Positions 14,854 through 23,981 of a stretch of DNA of 64,000 nucleotides are shown here, in pieces; position 1 is the first letter of the stretch; each line of letters starts with the position of its first letter. The position numbers were made by a program, and so were the translations under genes. This DNA comes from Oscillospiraceae bacterium (lineage in GTDB: Bacteria > Bacillota > Clostridia > Oscillospirales > Oscillospiraceae): the NCBI GenBank assembly GCA_910575695.1, contig CAJTGJ010000013.1, positions 1 through 64,000 on the forward strand. The letters are read 5' to 3'. The notes beneath the pieces are model-generated. The model saw nothing but the letters and a program-made list of their open reading frames with translations, was not told the origin of the DNA and made no database searches.

Positions 14854-16395
14854 ATGAAAAAACGAATTTTGTCCCTTCTGCCGCTGGCGCTGGTGCTGGC
14901 GGCATTGCTCTGCGCCCCGGCTTTTGCCCTAACCGAGAGCGAGGTGGAGGCCCAGGTGGCCGCGTCCAGCAAGGAAGCCGTCACCGGGAACGTGCTGATC
15001 TGGTTTTTCTGCGCTGTGGCCTTTTTGAAGGTGTCACAGAAAATCGACAGCATCCTGGGCACTCTGGGCATCAATGTGGGCCGCACCGGCGGTTCCCTGA
15101 TGGCCGAGGCCATGATCGCCGCCCGGGGCGTCACCATGATCGCCAAGGCGGGCGGCCACGCCATAGGCGGCGCGGTCCGGTCAGGGGGCGGCGCGGCCCA
15201 AGGCGCTCCCTCCGGCTCCACAGGCGGCTTCTTCAAGGGCGGACTCATCGGCATGGCCGGACGGCACATCACCAACAGCGCCGTGAAAACGGCCACCTCT
15301 CAGACCGCCAACCTCCATACCGCGCAAAGCCAGACCGCGACCTCCGCCATGCACACGGCCAGCTCCGCCCAGTCTGAGGGCGTCCACACGGCCAGTTCCG
15401 TCCACTCCGGCGTCTCCCATACCGTCAACGCGGTCCAGGGCAGCCGTTTCAGCACCGCCAGCTCCGGCACAGTCCACACAGACAGCAGTTTTCAGTCCGG
15501 CGGCGTGAACACCGACACCTCCGGCATCATCCAGACGGAAAACTCGGTGCAGTCCGCCGCCATGCAGTCGGACACCTCCGTTATCTCGGGGCAGGACAGC
15601 ACCAGCAGCGAGGCTTTTTCCGACAGCGCTGTTTTCGCGGATGCCATAGCCCAGCAGGAGGGCGTCATCATCACCGGGCACGAATCACAGTCCTCTGTCC
15701 ATTCGGACAGCAATTCCCAAACCTCCGGCCCCGGTGCTCCGTCCGCTCCCTCTGGCCCCAATAGCGCGCCCTCCGCTCCATCGGGCGGCAGCGCTCAGGT
15801 GTCTCAGTCGGCCAACAGCTCTCAGACCGTCTACGCTGGCGGTGGAAGCGAACGTGTCCATACCCAGTCCAGCGCCACGGAAACCGCCCACACTCAGTCC
15901 GACACCCATACGGTCCGCCAGACCAGCATCGGCGGCGCTGTATTTGCCCGGTCTCTGGCCTCCGGCGGCAAGTTCGCCAACGACGTAATCGGCACTGTGG
16001 CCCGGGGCGATATCCGCTCCACTGGCTCCATCACCGGGGACCTGGCTGCCCAGTCCCTCAGCTCCTACATGGGCCACACAGCCCTGGGGGCCGGGGCCAG
16101 GAACATCCCCCGGTATTCCGATGTGGAAATCGGCGGCGGGCGCATCACCGGCACGGAGTACAAGCCGGGCAGCAAAGAGGGGCTGGCCTTCGGAATGTAT
16201 CACGCGGGGCAGTATGCCGCTCCCGAAGGCCCCCATCAGAAGGTCCATTCCGCGGATGGGACACTGTGGTTCAAGCAGTACGCCCAGGACGCGGTGGAAC
16301 GCAAGCCCTACAAGGCCCCGGACGGCACTGTGGCCTACGAGGAAAAAATCGTGAAGAAGCTGCCCAACGCGCCCAAGCGGAAGGACCGCATTTAA
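14854..16395 (+). CDS. Exported repetitive Ser/Thr/Gln/His-rich T4SS-associated protein
   Basis: 513 residues, start after GGAGGAAACCC. Signal peptide to APAFA (about residue 26), then one hydrophobic segment (NVLIWFFCAVAFLKV). A Gly-rich part follows, then a low-complexity region of about 200 residues (150-370). That region is built from short units such as HTASS-QS, HTASSVHSG and NTDTSG. The C-terminal 100 residues are more ordered (DVEIGGGRITGTEYKPGSKE). No known domain. It sits between the VirB6-like and VirB4 genes with matched RBSs, so it is part of the transfer apparatus, perhaps a surface-exposed or flexible linker component. Confidence 0.75.
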   Translation: MKKRILSLLPLALVLAALLCAPAFALTESEVEAQVAASSKEAVTGNVLIWFFCAVAFLKVSQKIDSILGTLGINVGRTGGSLMAEAMIAARGVTMIAKAGGHAIGGAVRSGGGAAQGAPSGSTGGFFKGGLIGMAGRHITNSAVKTATSQTANLHTAQSQTATSAMHTASSAQSEGVHTASSVHSGVSHTVNAVQGSRFSTASSGTVHTDSSFQSGGVNTDTSGIIQTENSVQSAAMQSDTSVISGQDSTSSEAFSDSAVFADAIAQQEGVIITGHESQSSVHSDSNSQTSGPGAPSAPSGPNSAPSAPSGGSAQVSQSANSSQTVYAGGGSERVHTQSSATETAHTQSDTHTVRQTSIGGAVFARSLASGGKFANDVIGTVARGDIRSTGSITGDLAAQSLSSYMGHTALGAGARNIPRYSDVEIGGGRITGTEYKPGSKEGLAFGMYHAGQYAAPEGPHQKVHSADGTLWFKQYAQDAVERKPYKAPDGTVAYEEKIVKKLPNAPKRKDRI

Positions 16396-16406
16396 GGAGG
16401 AAACCC

Positions 16407-19313
16407 ATGCGACAAGAAGAACGGGATGTCTACGTCATCCCACCCAATTTTATCGAGGGCGGAAGCCTGATGGGCGGTATGTTCAAGACCTGGAACGCCA
16501 TTGAGGCCGGGATCTTGGGCGCGCTCACCGCCTTGCCTGTGCTCCGGCTCGGCTTTTCCCTCACCACCCGCATCATCATCCTGTGCGTCACCACCCTGCC
16601 CCTGGTGCTGGTGGCCCTCATCGGCATCGGCGGCGAGAGCCTGTCCCAATTCATCCTCCAGTTCATCAGCTATCTGCGCAACCGGCGCGTGCTGGACCAG
16701 ACCGGGACAGGCTCCAAGAAGGGGCTGCTCCCCAGCTGGGCGCAAAAGGAGCACACCGCCAATCCGGATGTGGAGGAACTGCCCAAAAGCCGCCGCCGGT
16801 TCCATGTGGATGTGAAAAAGCGGGAGGTCTCCCAGCACAAAACCTTCCTGGAGCGGGAGGAAGTGGTCAAGCCCCTGAATCCCCTGGCGGATTACGTGCC
16901 CATTGAGAAGATCACCCACGGCGTCATCAAGACCCGGGACCGCCGCTATATCAAGGTGGTGGAGGTGGTGCCCGTGAATTTCCTGCTGCGCAGCGCCCAG
17001 GAGCAGCGCAGCATCATCTATTCCTTCATCAGCTATCTCAAGATCGCGCCGGAGAAGGTGCAGTTCAAGGTGCTCACCAAGCGGGCGGACATCGACCGAC
17101 ACATGGAGAGCGTCCGGGAAGAGCTGGCGAGGGAAACGGACCCCCACTGCCGGATGCTCCAGGAAGACTATCTTCGGCTGATTCGGGACCTGGGCTCCAG
17201 GGAGGCCATCACCCGGCGCTTTTTCCTCATTTTTGAGCATGAACCGCTCCCCGGAACGAAACGGGGCCAGGAGGAGGACGAGGCCATTGCCTCCCTCCAG
17301 ACCGCCGCCCGCACCGCCGCCAATTACCTGCGCCAGTGCGGCAACATGGTGCTCATGCCGGAGGAACAGGATGAAGCGGTGGCCGAGATTCTTTACCATA
17401 TCCTCTGCCGCCGGGAAAGCAACGAGCACCCCTTCACCGACAAGGCCAAGCGGGTGGTGGCGGAATACCTGGCCTCCGGACGGGACGTGAACACCATCCC
17501 CGCCAACGAGTTCTACGCCCCCGGTGAGATCGACTTCACCCACGGACGCTACATCTGCATCGACGGCGTGTACTACGCTTATCTGCTGGTGCCCTCGGAC
17601 GGCTTCAAAACCCAGGTGCCCGCCGGGTGGCTGTCCCTGCTGGTGAACGCCGGGGACGGCATCGACCTGGACGTGTTCCTCACCCGCCAGCCCAAGGACC
17701 GCATGATCCGCAAGCTGGGCCAGCAGCTCCGCATCAACCGAAGCAAGATCCGGGAGACCAGCGACACCAACAGCGACTTCGATGACCTGGACGGGGCCAT
17801 CCGCAGCGGCTTCTTCCTGAAGGACGGCCTGGGAAACAACGAGGATTTCTACTACCTGAATCTCCTGGTCACGGTGACAGCGGGCAGCGTGGACGAGCTG
17901 GAGTGGAAGTGCGCCGAAATGAAAAAGCTGCTCCTGTCCCAGGACATGAACGTACAGCCCTGTTCCTTCTGTGAGGAGCAGGCTTTTCTGTCCTCCCTGC
18001 CCCTGGTTTCGCTGGAGAAACACCTCTTTGAGCGGTCCAAACGCAACGTCCTCACCCTGGGGGCGGCAAGCTGCTACCCCTACACCAGCTATGAGATGTG
18101 CGACGACAACGGCATTTTGCTGGGGGTGAACAAGCACAACAACTCCCTCATCATCGTGGATATCTTTGATTCCAACGTCTACAAAAACGCCAATATCGCC
18201 ATTCTGGGCACCAGCGGGGCGGGCAAGAGCTTCACCATGCAGCTCATGGCCACCCGCATGAGGCGTAAGGGTATCCAGGTGTTTATCGTGGCCCCGCTGA
18301 AAGGCCATGAGTTCCACCGGGCCTGCTCCAACATCGGCGGGGAGTTCATCCAGATATCCCCCGCCTCCCCCAACTGCATCAACGTCATGGAGATCCGCAG
18401 GGTGGACAAGTCCGTGGATGAGTTGCTGGACGGCCCTGGGGTGGAAAAATCCCTGCTGGCGGCGAAGATCCAGCGGCTGCACATCTTTTTCTCACTGCTG
18501 ATTCCCGACATGAGCCACGAGGAGCGGCAGCTTCTGGACGACGCCCTCATCCGCACCTACGCCAACCTGGGCATCACCCATGACAACGCCACCCTGGAGG
18601 ACCCGAAGCGGCCGGGGCAGTACCGCACCATGCCGGTGTTGGGCGACCTCTACGACACCTTGAAGGAAGTGCCGGACACCAAACGGCTGGCCAATATCAT
18701 CAACCGTCTGGTCCACGGCTCCGCCAAGACCTTTAACCAACAGACCAACGTGTCTCTGGACAACAAGTACACGGTGCTGGACATCTCCGAGCTGACGGGC
18801 GACCTGCTGACGGTGGGGATGTTCGTGGCCCTGGACTACGTTTGGGACAAGGCCAAGGAGAACCGCACCGAGGAAAAGGCCATCTTCATCGACGAGTGCT
18901 GGCAGCTCATCGGCGCCAACAGCAACCGTCTGGCGGCGGAGTTCGTGCTGGAGATTTTCAAAATCATCCGGGGCTACGGCGGCTCGGCCATCTGCGCCAC
19001 CCAGGATATCAACGACTTCTTTGCCCTGGAGGACGGCAAGTACGGGAAGGGCATCATCAACAACGCCAAGACCAAGATTTTGCTGAACCTGGAGGACGAG
19101 GAGGCCCGTCGGGTGCAATCCCTGCTCCATCTGTCTGAGGCCGAGGTCATGGAGATCACCCACTTTGAGCGGGGCAGCGGGCTTATTAGCACCAATAACA
19201 ATAATGTGACGGTGGAGATCAAATGCAGCCAGATGGAGAAGGAGCTGATCACTACCGACCGCCGGGAGCTTCAGGAGCTGCTGAACCGCGGCGGAGGCCG
19301 GAAGGCCGGGTGA
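16407..19313 (+). CDS. virB4: PrgI-VirB4 fusion: T4SS ATPase
   Basis: 968 residues from the ATG after AAGGAGGAAACCC. Residues about 1-95 carry two membrane helices in a PrgI/TcpE-like arrangement. The cytoplasmic VirB4/TraE domain follows, with Walker A GTSGAGKS at about residue 601 and Walker B FIDECW at about 825, and the late motif SAICATQDINDFF. VirB4 hydrolyses ATP to drive pilus or channel assembly and substrate transfer. In many Gram-positive ICEs PrgI is a separate gene before VirB4, so the fusion is notable. Very confident for the VirB4 part. Confidence 0.95.
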   Translation: MRQEERDVYVIPPNFIEGGSLMGGMFKTWNAIEAGILGALTALPVLRLGFSLTTRIIILCVTTLPLVLVALIGIGGESLSQFILQFISYLRNRRVLDQTGTGSKKGLLPSWAQKEHTANPDVEELPKSRRRFHVDVKKREVSQHKTFLEREEVVKPLNPLADYVPIEKITHGVIKTRDRRYIKVVEVVPVNFLLRSAQEQRSIIYSFISYLKIAPEKVQFKVLTKRADIDRHMESVREELARETDPHCRMLQEDYLRLIRDLGSREAITRRFFLIFEHEPLPGTKRGQEEDEAIASLQTAARTAANYLRQCGNMVLMPEEQDEAVAEILYHILCRRESNEHPFTDKAKRVVAEYLASGRDVNTIPANEFYAPGEIDFTHGRYICIDGVYYAYLLVPSDGFKTQVPAGWLSLLVNAGDGIDLDVFLTRQPKDRMIRKLGQQLRINRSKIRETSDTNSDFDDLDGAIRSGFFLKDGLGNNEDFYYLNLLVTVTAGSVDELEWKCAEMKKLLLSQDMNVQPCSFCEEQAFLSSLPLVSLEKHLFERSKRNVLTLGAASCYPYTSYEMCDDNGILLGVNKHNNSLIIVDIFDSNVYKNANIAILGTSGAGKSFTMQLMATRMRRKGIQVFIVAPLKGHEFHRACSNIGGEFIQISPASPNCINVMEIRRVDKSVDELLDGPGVEKSLLAAKIQRLHIFFSLLIPDMSHEERQLLDDALIRTYANLGITHDNATLEDPKRPGQYRTMPVLGDLYDTLKEVPDTKRLANIINRLVHGSAKTFNQQTNVSLDNKYTVLDISELTGDLLTVGMFVALDYVWDKAKENRTEEKAIFIDECWQLIGANSNRLAAEFVLEIFKIIRGYGGSAICATQDINDFFALEDGKYGKGIINNAKTKILLNLEDEEARRVQSLLHLSEAEVMEITHFERGSGLISTNNNNVTVEIKCSQMEKELITTDRRELQELLNRGGGRKAG

Positions 19314-19321
19314 ATGGGCTG

Positions 19322-19531
19322 TACGCATTGGAGTGGCGCGAATACGTCTCAAGACCGCTGGAATACGTACCCCAGTTTCTGGACGGCGCGTATACGTCCT
19401 AATACGTACAGCTTCAAAACTTGTACGCAATCAAGAATACTCTAATGCGTATAAGCATGATTTTCAGGAGTTTTGTACGTATAAGCGCCACCCTATTACG
19501 GCGTTAATGCGTATGATTACGCACGAATACG
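19322..19531. repeat. Helix-phased TACG motif array
   Basis: TACG occurs at 19322, 19343, 19364, 19393, 19403, 19424, 19476, 19497, 19518 and 19528, mostly as AATACG or TTACG, with repeated spacings of 21 bp and some of 10 bp; CGTA adds further sites on the other strand. The spacing equals one or two helical turns. The array fills the gap between virB4 and the next gene. Probably a protein-binding array (regulator, partition or replication iterons). Confidence 0.75.
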
Positions 19532-19547
19532 CACAGGAGGAACCGAC

Positions 19548-20069
19548 ATGAAAATAAGGGATCAGAACTACAGCCAGGAGACCGCCGCCCTGCTCCGGGA
19601 TATCTCCATGTACCGGGCCTTGCGGGAGGGCCAGCTGCTCCAGCTGTACCCTGGAAAACAGGCCATCATCCGCAAACTGCTGGCATACATGAGCAAACAG
19701 CACAGGATCGTATACGAGGACGGGCTCTACTTTCCCGCCCCCGGCAGGCCGGACCACATCGACTTCGGCCTGCTGGCCGCCGTGTGGGTGCTGGTGGACT
19801 TCATCGACCGGGTGGAGTATCACTCAGTGGGCGATTTCCCGGCCAAATTGATCTTTATCGCGGATAGCGAGGTCTACGAGGTGGTCCATATGGAGGCGGG
19901 GCGGGAAGCCCTGCTGTCCCAGGTGATGGGCAGGAAGGAGGAAAAGCCGTCTCATTACCTGGTGCTGGTGGACAGCCCGGAGCAGATCAACGGGCTGGAG
20001 CTGCCCAACGTCTGCGGCTATTGCACCGTCGCCCCCAATGGGACGGTGGAGTATTATCAAAAAGAGTGA
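19548..20069 (+). CDS. ICE-conserved protein (DUF5697-like)
   Basis: 173 residues, strong RBS CAGGAGG. The N-terminal half looks like a winged helix (LREGQLLQLYPGKQAIIRKL). The second half is an alpha/beta domain with FIADSEVYEVVHMEAGREAL and a terminal CGYCTVAPNG strand. This resembles DUF5697 proteins of Firmicutes elements (recalled, not verified). Function unknown. It is the first gene after the TACG array, so it could be the protein controlling or bound by that array. Confidence 0.65.
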   Translation: MKIRDQNYSQETAALLRDISMYRALREGQLLQLYPGKQAIIRKLLAYMSKQHRIVYEDGLYFPAPGRPDHIDFGLLAAVWVLVDFIDRVEYHSVGDFPAKLIFIADSEVYEVVHMEAGREALLSQVMGRKEEKPSHYLVLVDSPEQINGLELPNVCGYCTVAPNGTVEYYQKE

Positions 20070-20082
20070 AAGGACTGAAAAT

Positions 20083-20745
20083 TTGAACCGAACCATCCTA
20101 TCCCAGCGCATTTCCTCCATTTTGGATGACATCCAGCGGCTGAACAGCGCACTGTTCGCCATGAACACCACTGATATCCAGCGATACCCGGACAACTACG
20201 AAACGCTGTCCACCGACGCGGCCCTGCGGGCGGAGCAGATCGCCTGCCGGCTTCGGCACATCCTCTACGCCTCCACCAACGTTCAGAAGGAGGAATACCT
20301 CACGTCCGCCGCCCTGATGCAGGGCATTGACATCCAGTACAATGACGGGATCATGGAGATCACCCTGCCCAGCCTGCTGCCCAAACGGAGGCGGCGGCCC
20401 AGCTCGGAGTTCCTGCTGGACCCGTTTCACGCCGCCCTCAGCCAGTACGCCCGGGAGCACCCCATGCCCCAGTTCAAGCACTGCGTGGTGTGCTTTTCCA
20501 ACATCTATGACCGGGAGCTGCCGGAGCGCCGGGTGCGGGACTACGACAACCTGGAGCTGAAGCGGCTGCTGGACGTGGCCGCCTCCTTCATGCTGGTGGA
20601 TGACAGCGGCCTTTTGTGCGACGCCTACCACACCACTGAGCTGGGCGAAGCGGACTGCACCCGCATCTCCATCATGGACAGCGGGCGTTTTGCGGACTGG
20701 CTGAAAGAGCGGGAAAAAGTGCTGGATTCCATCAGGGATCTATAG
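20083..20745 (+). CDS. ICE-conserved protein (DUF6100-like)
   Basis: 220 residues from TTG after AAAGGACTG; the longer frame upstream overlaps the previous gene and has no RBS. Helical N-terminus (ISSILDDIQRLNSALFAMNT), then a basic patch KRRRRPSS and a domain with HCVVCFSNIYDRELPERRVR. The likeness to DUF6100 is from memory. It follows the DUF5697-like gene by 13 bp and probably forms a unit with it. Function unknown. Confidence 0.65.
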   Translation: MNRTILSQRISSILDDIQRLNSALFAMNTTDIQRYPDNYETLSTDAALRAEQIACRLRHILYASTNVQKEEYLTSAALMQGIDIQYNDGIMEITLPSLLPKRRRRPSSEFLLDPFHAALSQYAREHPMPQFKHCVVCFSNIYDRELPERRVRDYDNLELKRLLDVAASFMLVDDSGLLCDAYHTTELGEADCTRISIMDSGRFADWLKEREKVLDSIRDL

Positions 20746-20758
20746 CCCAAAACCATTG

Positions 20759-20784
20759 AAAATAGGGGTCCTATTTTAGCATTT
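20759..20784 (+). terminator. Weak intrinsic terminator
   Basis: AAAATAGG-GGT-CCTATTTT followed by AGCATTTTTTT, right after the DUF6100-like stop. Confidence 0.55.
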
Positions 20785-20870
20785 TTTTGCGCTCCTGTTT
20801 TTGGACCCTGTGCGTTGCTTCTAAAAGTGTTGATACGACACGGGTTGCGCCGTTTTCAAAACACCAAAAA

Positions 20871-20898
20871 ACGCCCAAGTCAAGGCGAGCTTGGGCGT
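20871..20898 (-). terminator. Hairpin with minus-strand U-run
   Basis: ACGCCCAAG and CTTGGGCGT with a 10-nt loop; on the minus strand GTTTTTTGG follows. On the plus strand it lies in the leader of the next gene. It may block antisense transcription entering the T4SS operon. Confidence 0.5.
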
Positions 20899-20920
20899 AA
20901 ATCAGGCTATGGAGGGGGTT

Positions 20921-22069
20921 ATGCGCTCAATGAAGAAAAGCAAAGAAAAAGTACATAGCCTGGACAGCTTCTCCACCCTGCTGCTGACCCTCATTGCCCT
21001 GTCCGGCGAGTTCCCTACTGAGCAGATCATACGTCTGCCGAGTACAGGCGCATATAAAGAGAAAGTCATCAAGTCGCTCAAAAATGACGGCCTCATCCGC
21101 ACTTACTACCATGATGGCCTGCGCGGTCTGCGGCTGACGGCTGCGGCTAAGAAACAGCTGGCCGCTGACTGGCCGGATCGGTTTGTCCCACTCTTTACCG
21201 GCGACACCATGACCAACGCACCCAAGTATACCGTCCTCCACCGTCTGCGCCTCCATCGTATGGCTGAGACGCTGGTGTCTATGCTCAACGCGGGCATATC
21301 GTCTTTCCCCTGGCAAAAGCCTGTCGTGTTTACTCCCACGCCGCTCGACCAGGCCCCGTACATTGAACGGCCCGCTTATTACAGCTCCCGCGAGCTCAAG
21401 CATCTGGGGGCGGCGGCAACAAAAATACGAAATTCCCGCGCTGTGGGCGTCTTGCTGACAGACGGCAATGTTTTCACCGTCTACAACACCGGACCTGCCC
21501 TGATGAAGTGGGAGTACCAGGCGGAAATGCGGCTCAAAGCCCTGCTGCAAATCGAACTGTGCCAAAACCGGCTCCCTAGACAGTTTGGAGGCGCCGGACA
21601 ATGTGCAATTTTATTTGGTTCTGATATGGAGCAGCTGCCGGCCCTGTTAGACGCCGACACCAGGACACAGCACCATTTCATTCAGGACGGGAGCTATGTC
21701 CGCTTCTATTTTCTCACCAACGACCACCATGGCGACGTCCTTCTGGAGCTGCTTTGCAGCCCGGATGAAAAAGCGGCACTGGACAGCACCCTTGCCCAAG
21801 GCCTCGACCCGCCCCGGCCCGGCTGGCCGGTGGTAAACGACGCCATGGACGGGGACAGCCCGGTGCTGTTTGGCTATACCTGTGATATGCCCCGGATCAA
21901 AAATTTTGACTACGCCCTGCACATCCAGCACAGAACGGGGCTGCTGTACTGCTTTGATTTCCAGGAGTCCGCCCTGCGGGAGCTGTGCGGGCCGAATGTG
22001 GAGATCCAGTGCATCGACTTTGAAGCCTACGAAAGGAGTGTGTTCCATCAACCGCAAGAAATTGATTAG
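20921..22069 (+). CDS. Unknown protein with N-terminal winged helix, upstream of virD4
   Basis: 382 residues from the ATG that follows GGAGGGGGTT; TTG 20891 is an alternative. Residues about 20-80 look like a winged helix (ALSGEFPTEQIIRLPSTGAY, KSLKNDGLIRTYYHDGLRGL). Replication-relaxation-type proteins and other ICE proteins begin this way. The rest is an alpha/beta region (VGVLLTDGNVFTVYNTGPAL) with no recognised fold. It overlaps the coupling protein gene, so it may help recruit DNA or the relaxosome to VirD4. Function not established. Confidence 0.7.
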   Translation: MRSMKKSKEKVHSLDSFSTLLLTLIALSGEFPTEQIIRLPSTGAYKEKVIKSLKNDGLIRTYYHDGLRGLRLTAAAKKQLAADWPDRFVPLFTGDTMTNAPKYTVLHRLRLHRMAETLVSMLNAGISSFPWQKPVVFTPTPLDQAPYIERPAYYSSRELKHLGAAATKIRNSRAVGVLLTDGNVFTVYNTGPALMKWEYQAEMRLKALLQIELCQNRLPRQFGGAGQCAILFGSDMEQLPALLDADTRTQHHFIQDGSYVRFYFLTNDHHGDVLLELLCSPDEKAALDSTLAQGLDPPRPGWPVVNDAMDGDSPVLFGYTCDMPRIKNFDYALHIQHRTGLLYCFDFQESALRELCGPNVEIQCIDFEAYERSVFHQPQEID

Positions 22070-23978
22070 CCTGCTGCTCATTCTGCCCATCGCCCTGGCC
22101 GCCCTGCTCTACGGCGGGGGCTTCATGGCTCAATTTATCTACAACTACGATGTCTGGCAGGCAGGAGGCGCGGCGTTCGGCACCGCGCCTCAATTTCCAA
22201 ATGCCAATTTCTTTGCCTGCATTGCCGCTGTGTTCCGCTGGCCCTCCGGGCTGTATGGCCTGGGGTTGTGCGTGGCCGCGCTGGCGGCGTTGACATTCGG
22301 CGTGTTGCACATGGGTCAGGGCGAGGGCGGGGAACTGGACAAGGCCCGCAACCTGATGTATTCGGATAAGGGCACCTATGGCACGGCGGGCTTTCTGTCC
22401 AAGCGGGAGATGAAGGACGTGCTGGACCTGGTGCCCAATATCCGCAAGCACCCTGGCATCATCCTGGGGGAGCTGGACGGCCAGGTGGTGTGCGTCCCCC
22501 TCAAGACTCGGTTCAACGGCAATCTGGCCGTCTATGGGGCCAGCGGCTCCAAGAAGACCCGGGCCTTCTGCGTCAACATGATTTTGCAGAGCGTGGCCCG
22601 GAAGTCCTCGCTGGTCATCTGTGATCCCAAGTCGGAGCTTTACGAAAAGACCAGCGAGTATCTGCGGGATCAGGGCTACACCGTGAAGGTGTTCAACCTG
22701 GTGACGCCCGCCGCCTCCGATTCCTGGAACTGCCTGTCAGAGATCGAGGGCCAGGAGCTGATGGCCCAGCTTTTTTGCGATGTGATCATTAAGAATACGG
22801 GCAGCGGTCGGGGAGACCATTTCTGGGACAATGCCGAACTGAACCTGCTGAAAGCTCTGGTACTCTATGTGGAGCAGGGCTATCCGGAGGGCAGGCGCAC
22901 CATCGGGGAGGTCTACCAGCTTCTGGCCATGAGCAGCGAAAAAGAGCTGAACGCCCTGTTCGACGTGCTCCCCATCTCCCACCCGGCCAAGGCCCCCTAC
23001 AGCATTTTCAAGCAGTCCTCGGAGAGCGTCCGGGGCGGCGTCATCATCGGTTTGGGCTCCCGGCTCCAGGTGTTTCAGAACCAGGATATCCGCAACATCA
23101 CCGGCTATGATGAGATCGACCTGGAGCTTCCCGGCAAACAGCCCTGCGCCTACTTCTGCATCACCAGCGACCAGGACAGCACCTTCGATTTCCTGTCCTC
23201 CCTGTTCCTGTCCTTCATCTTTATCAAGCTGGTGCGGTATGCCGACCAGAACTGTCCCGGCGGGGCGTTGCCTGTCCCAGTCCATGTGCTGGGGGAAGAA
23301 CTGTGCGCCTGCGGAGTTATCCCTGACCTTTCCCGAAAAATCAGCGTCATCCGCTCCCGAAACATCTCCATGTCCTGCGTGTTCCAAAATCTCGCCGGCC
23401 TCCAGAACCGCTATCCCGACAACCAATGGCAGGAAATCCTGGGCAACTGTGACATCACCCTGTTCCTGGGCTGCACCGACGCCCTCACGGCTACGTTCAT
23501 TTCAGACCGCACCGGGGAGGCCAGCATCGCCGTCACCAGCAAGGGCCGGCAGTTAAGTAGCTGGCAGGTGACCAACTACACCCCTTTGTACCGGGAGACC
23601 AGCGGCGTAGGCAAACGCAAGCTCATGACCATGGATGAGGTGCTGCGCATGGATGTGGACCGCGCCCTGGTGATCCTCCGGGGCAAAAAAGTATTGGAGG
23701 TAGACAAATATGACTATTCCAAGCATCCCGAGGCGAAAAAGCTCCGGGCAGGTAAGGCCTCCTCCCACGTTCCGGCGTGGCAGGAGGCGCAAAAGCAGAC
23801 GCGGGCCGCAGCAAAGAAGGAGGTGAAGCCGGCCCCAGCCCAGTCTGCCGCTGTGCCTAAAAAAGAACCGGCGTCTGAACCGGCTCCGGCGAAGCAGGCG
23901 GCGCATGAGGCCGCGCCGCGAGTAAAGAGCACAAGCAAGGATTCCATTATCAAGCCAAAACCGAAAAAGGAGGACTGA
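22038..23978 (+). CDS. virD4: VirD4/TraG coupling protein with altered Walker motifs
   Basis: About 646 residues. Two N-terminal membrane helices (about 9-35 and 72-92) precede a cytoplasmic TraG/VirD4 ATPase that docks the relaxosome to the channel. The P-loop reads GASGSKKT (about 167-174), with Lys in place of the usual Gly. The Walker B region reads HVLGEELCACG, with Glu where Asp is usual. The C-terminal 90 residues are a Lys/Ala/Pro-rich tail. The start is unclear: GTG 22038 is used here, but AAAGGAG lies only 1 bp from it. TTG 22062 is another option. The gene overlaps the end of the previous one. Confidence 0.88.
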   Translation: MCSINRKKLISLLLILPIALAALLYGGGFMAQFIYNYDVWQAGGAAFGTAPQFPNANFFACIAAVFRWPSGLYGLGLCVAALAALTFGVLHMGQGEGGELDKARNLMYSDKGTYGTAGFLSKREMKDVLDLVPNIRKHPGIILGELDGQVVCVPLKTRFNGNLAVYGASGSKKTRAFCVNMILQSVARKSSLVICDPKSELYEKTSEYLRDQGYTVKVFNLVTPAASDSWNCLSEIEGQELMAQLFCDVIIKNTGSGRGDHFWDNAELNLLKALVLYVEQGYPEGRRTIGEVYQLLAMSSEKELNALFDVLPISHPAKAPYSIFKQSSESVRGGVIIGLGSRLQVFQNQDIRNITGYDEIDLELPGKQPCAYFCITSDQDSTFDFLSSLFLSFIFIKLVRYADQNCPGGALPVPVHVLGEELCACGVIPDLSRKISVIRSRNISMSCVFQNLAGLQNRYPDNQWQEILGNCDITLFLGCTDALTATFISDRTGEASIAVTSKGRQLSSWQVTNYTPLYRETSGVGKRKLMTMDEVLRMDVDRALVILRGKKVLEVDKYDYSKHPEAKKLRAGKASSHVPAWQEAQKQTRAAAKKEVKPAPAQSAAVPKKEPASEPAPAKQAAHEAAPRVKSTSKDSIIKPKPKKED

Positions 23979-23981
23979 CAT

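Noticed and set aside
16392-18482. 696-codon minus-strand frame opposite virB4
   Set aside because: Antisense of a clearly functional VirB4 ATPase; His/Val/Gly-rich translation is typical of GC-skew artefacts.
19314-19551. Two short plus-strand frames in the TACG array (43 and 72 codons)
   Set aside because: Apparent heptad-like patterns and an ATGA overlap come from the 21-bp DNA repeats, which continue across stops and frames; no RBS for the GTG start.
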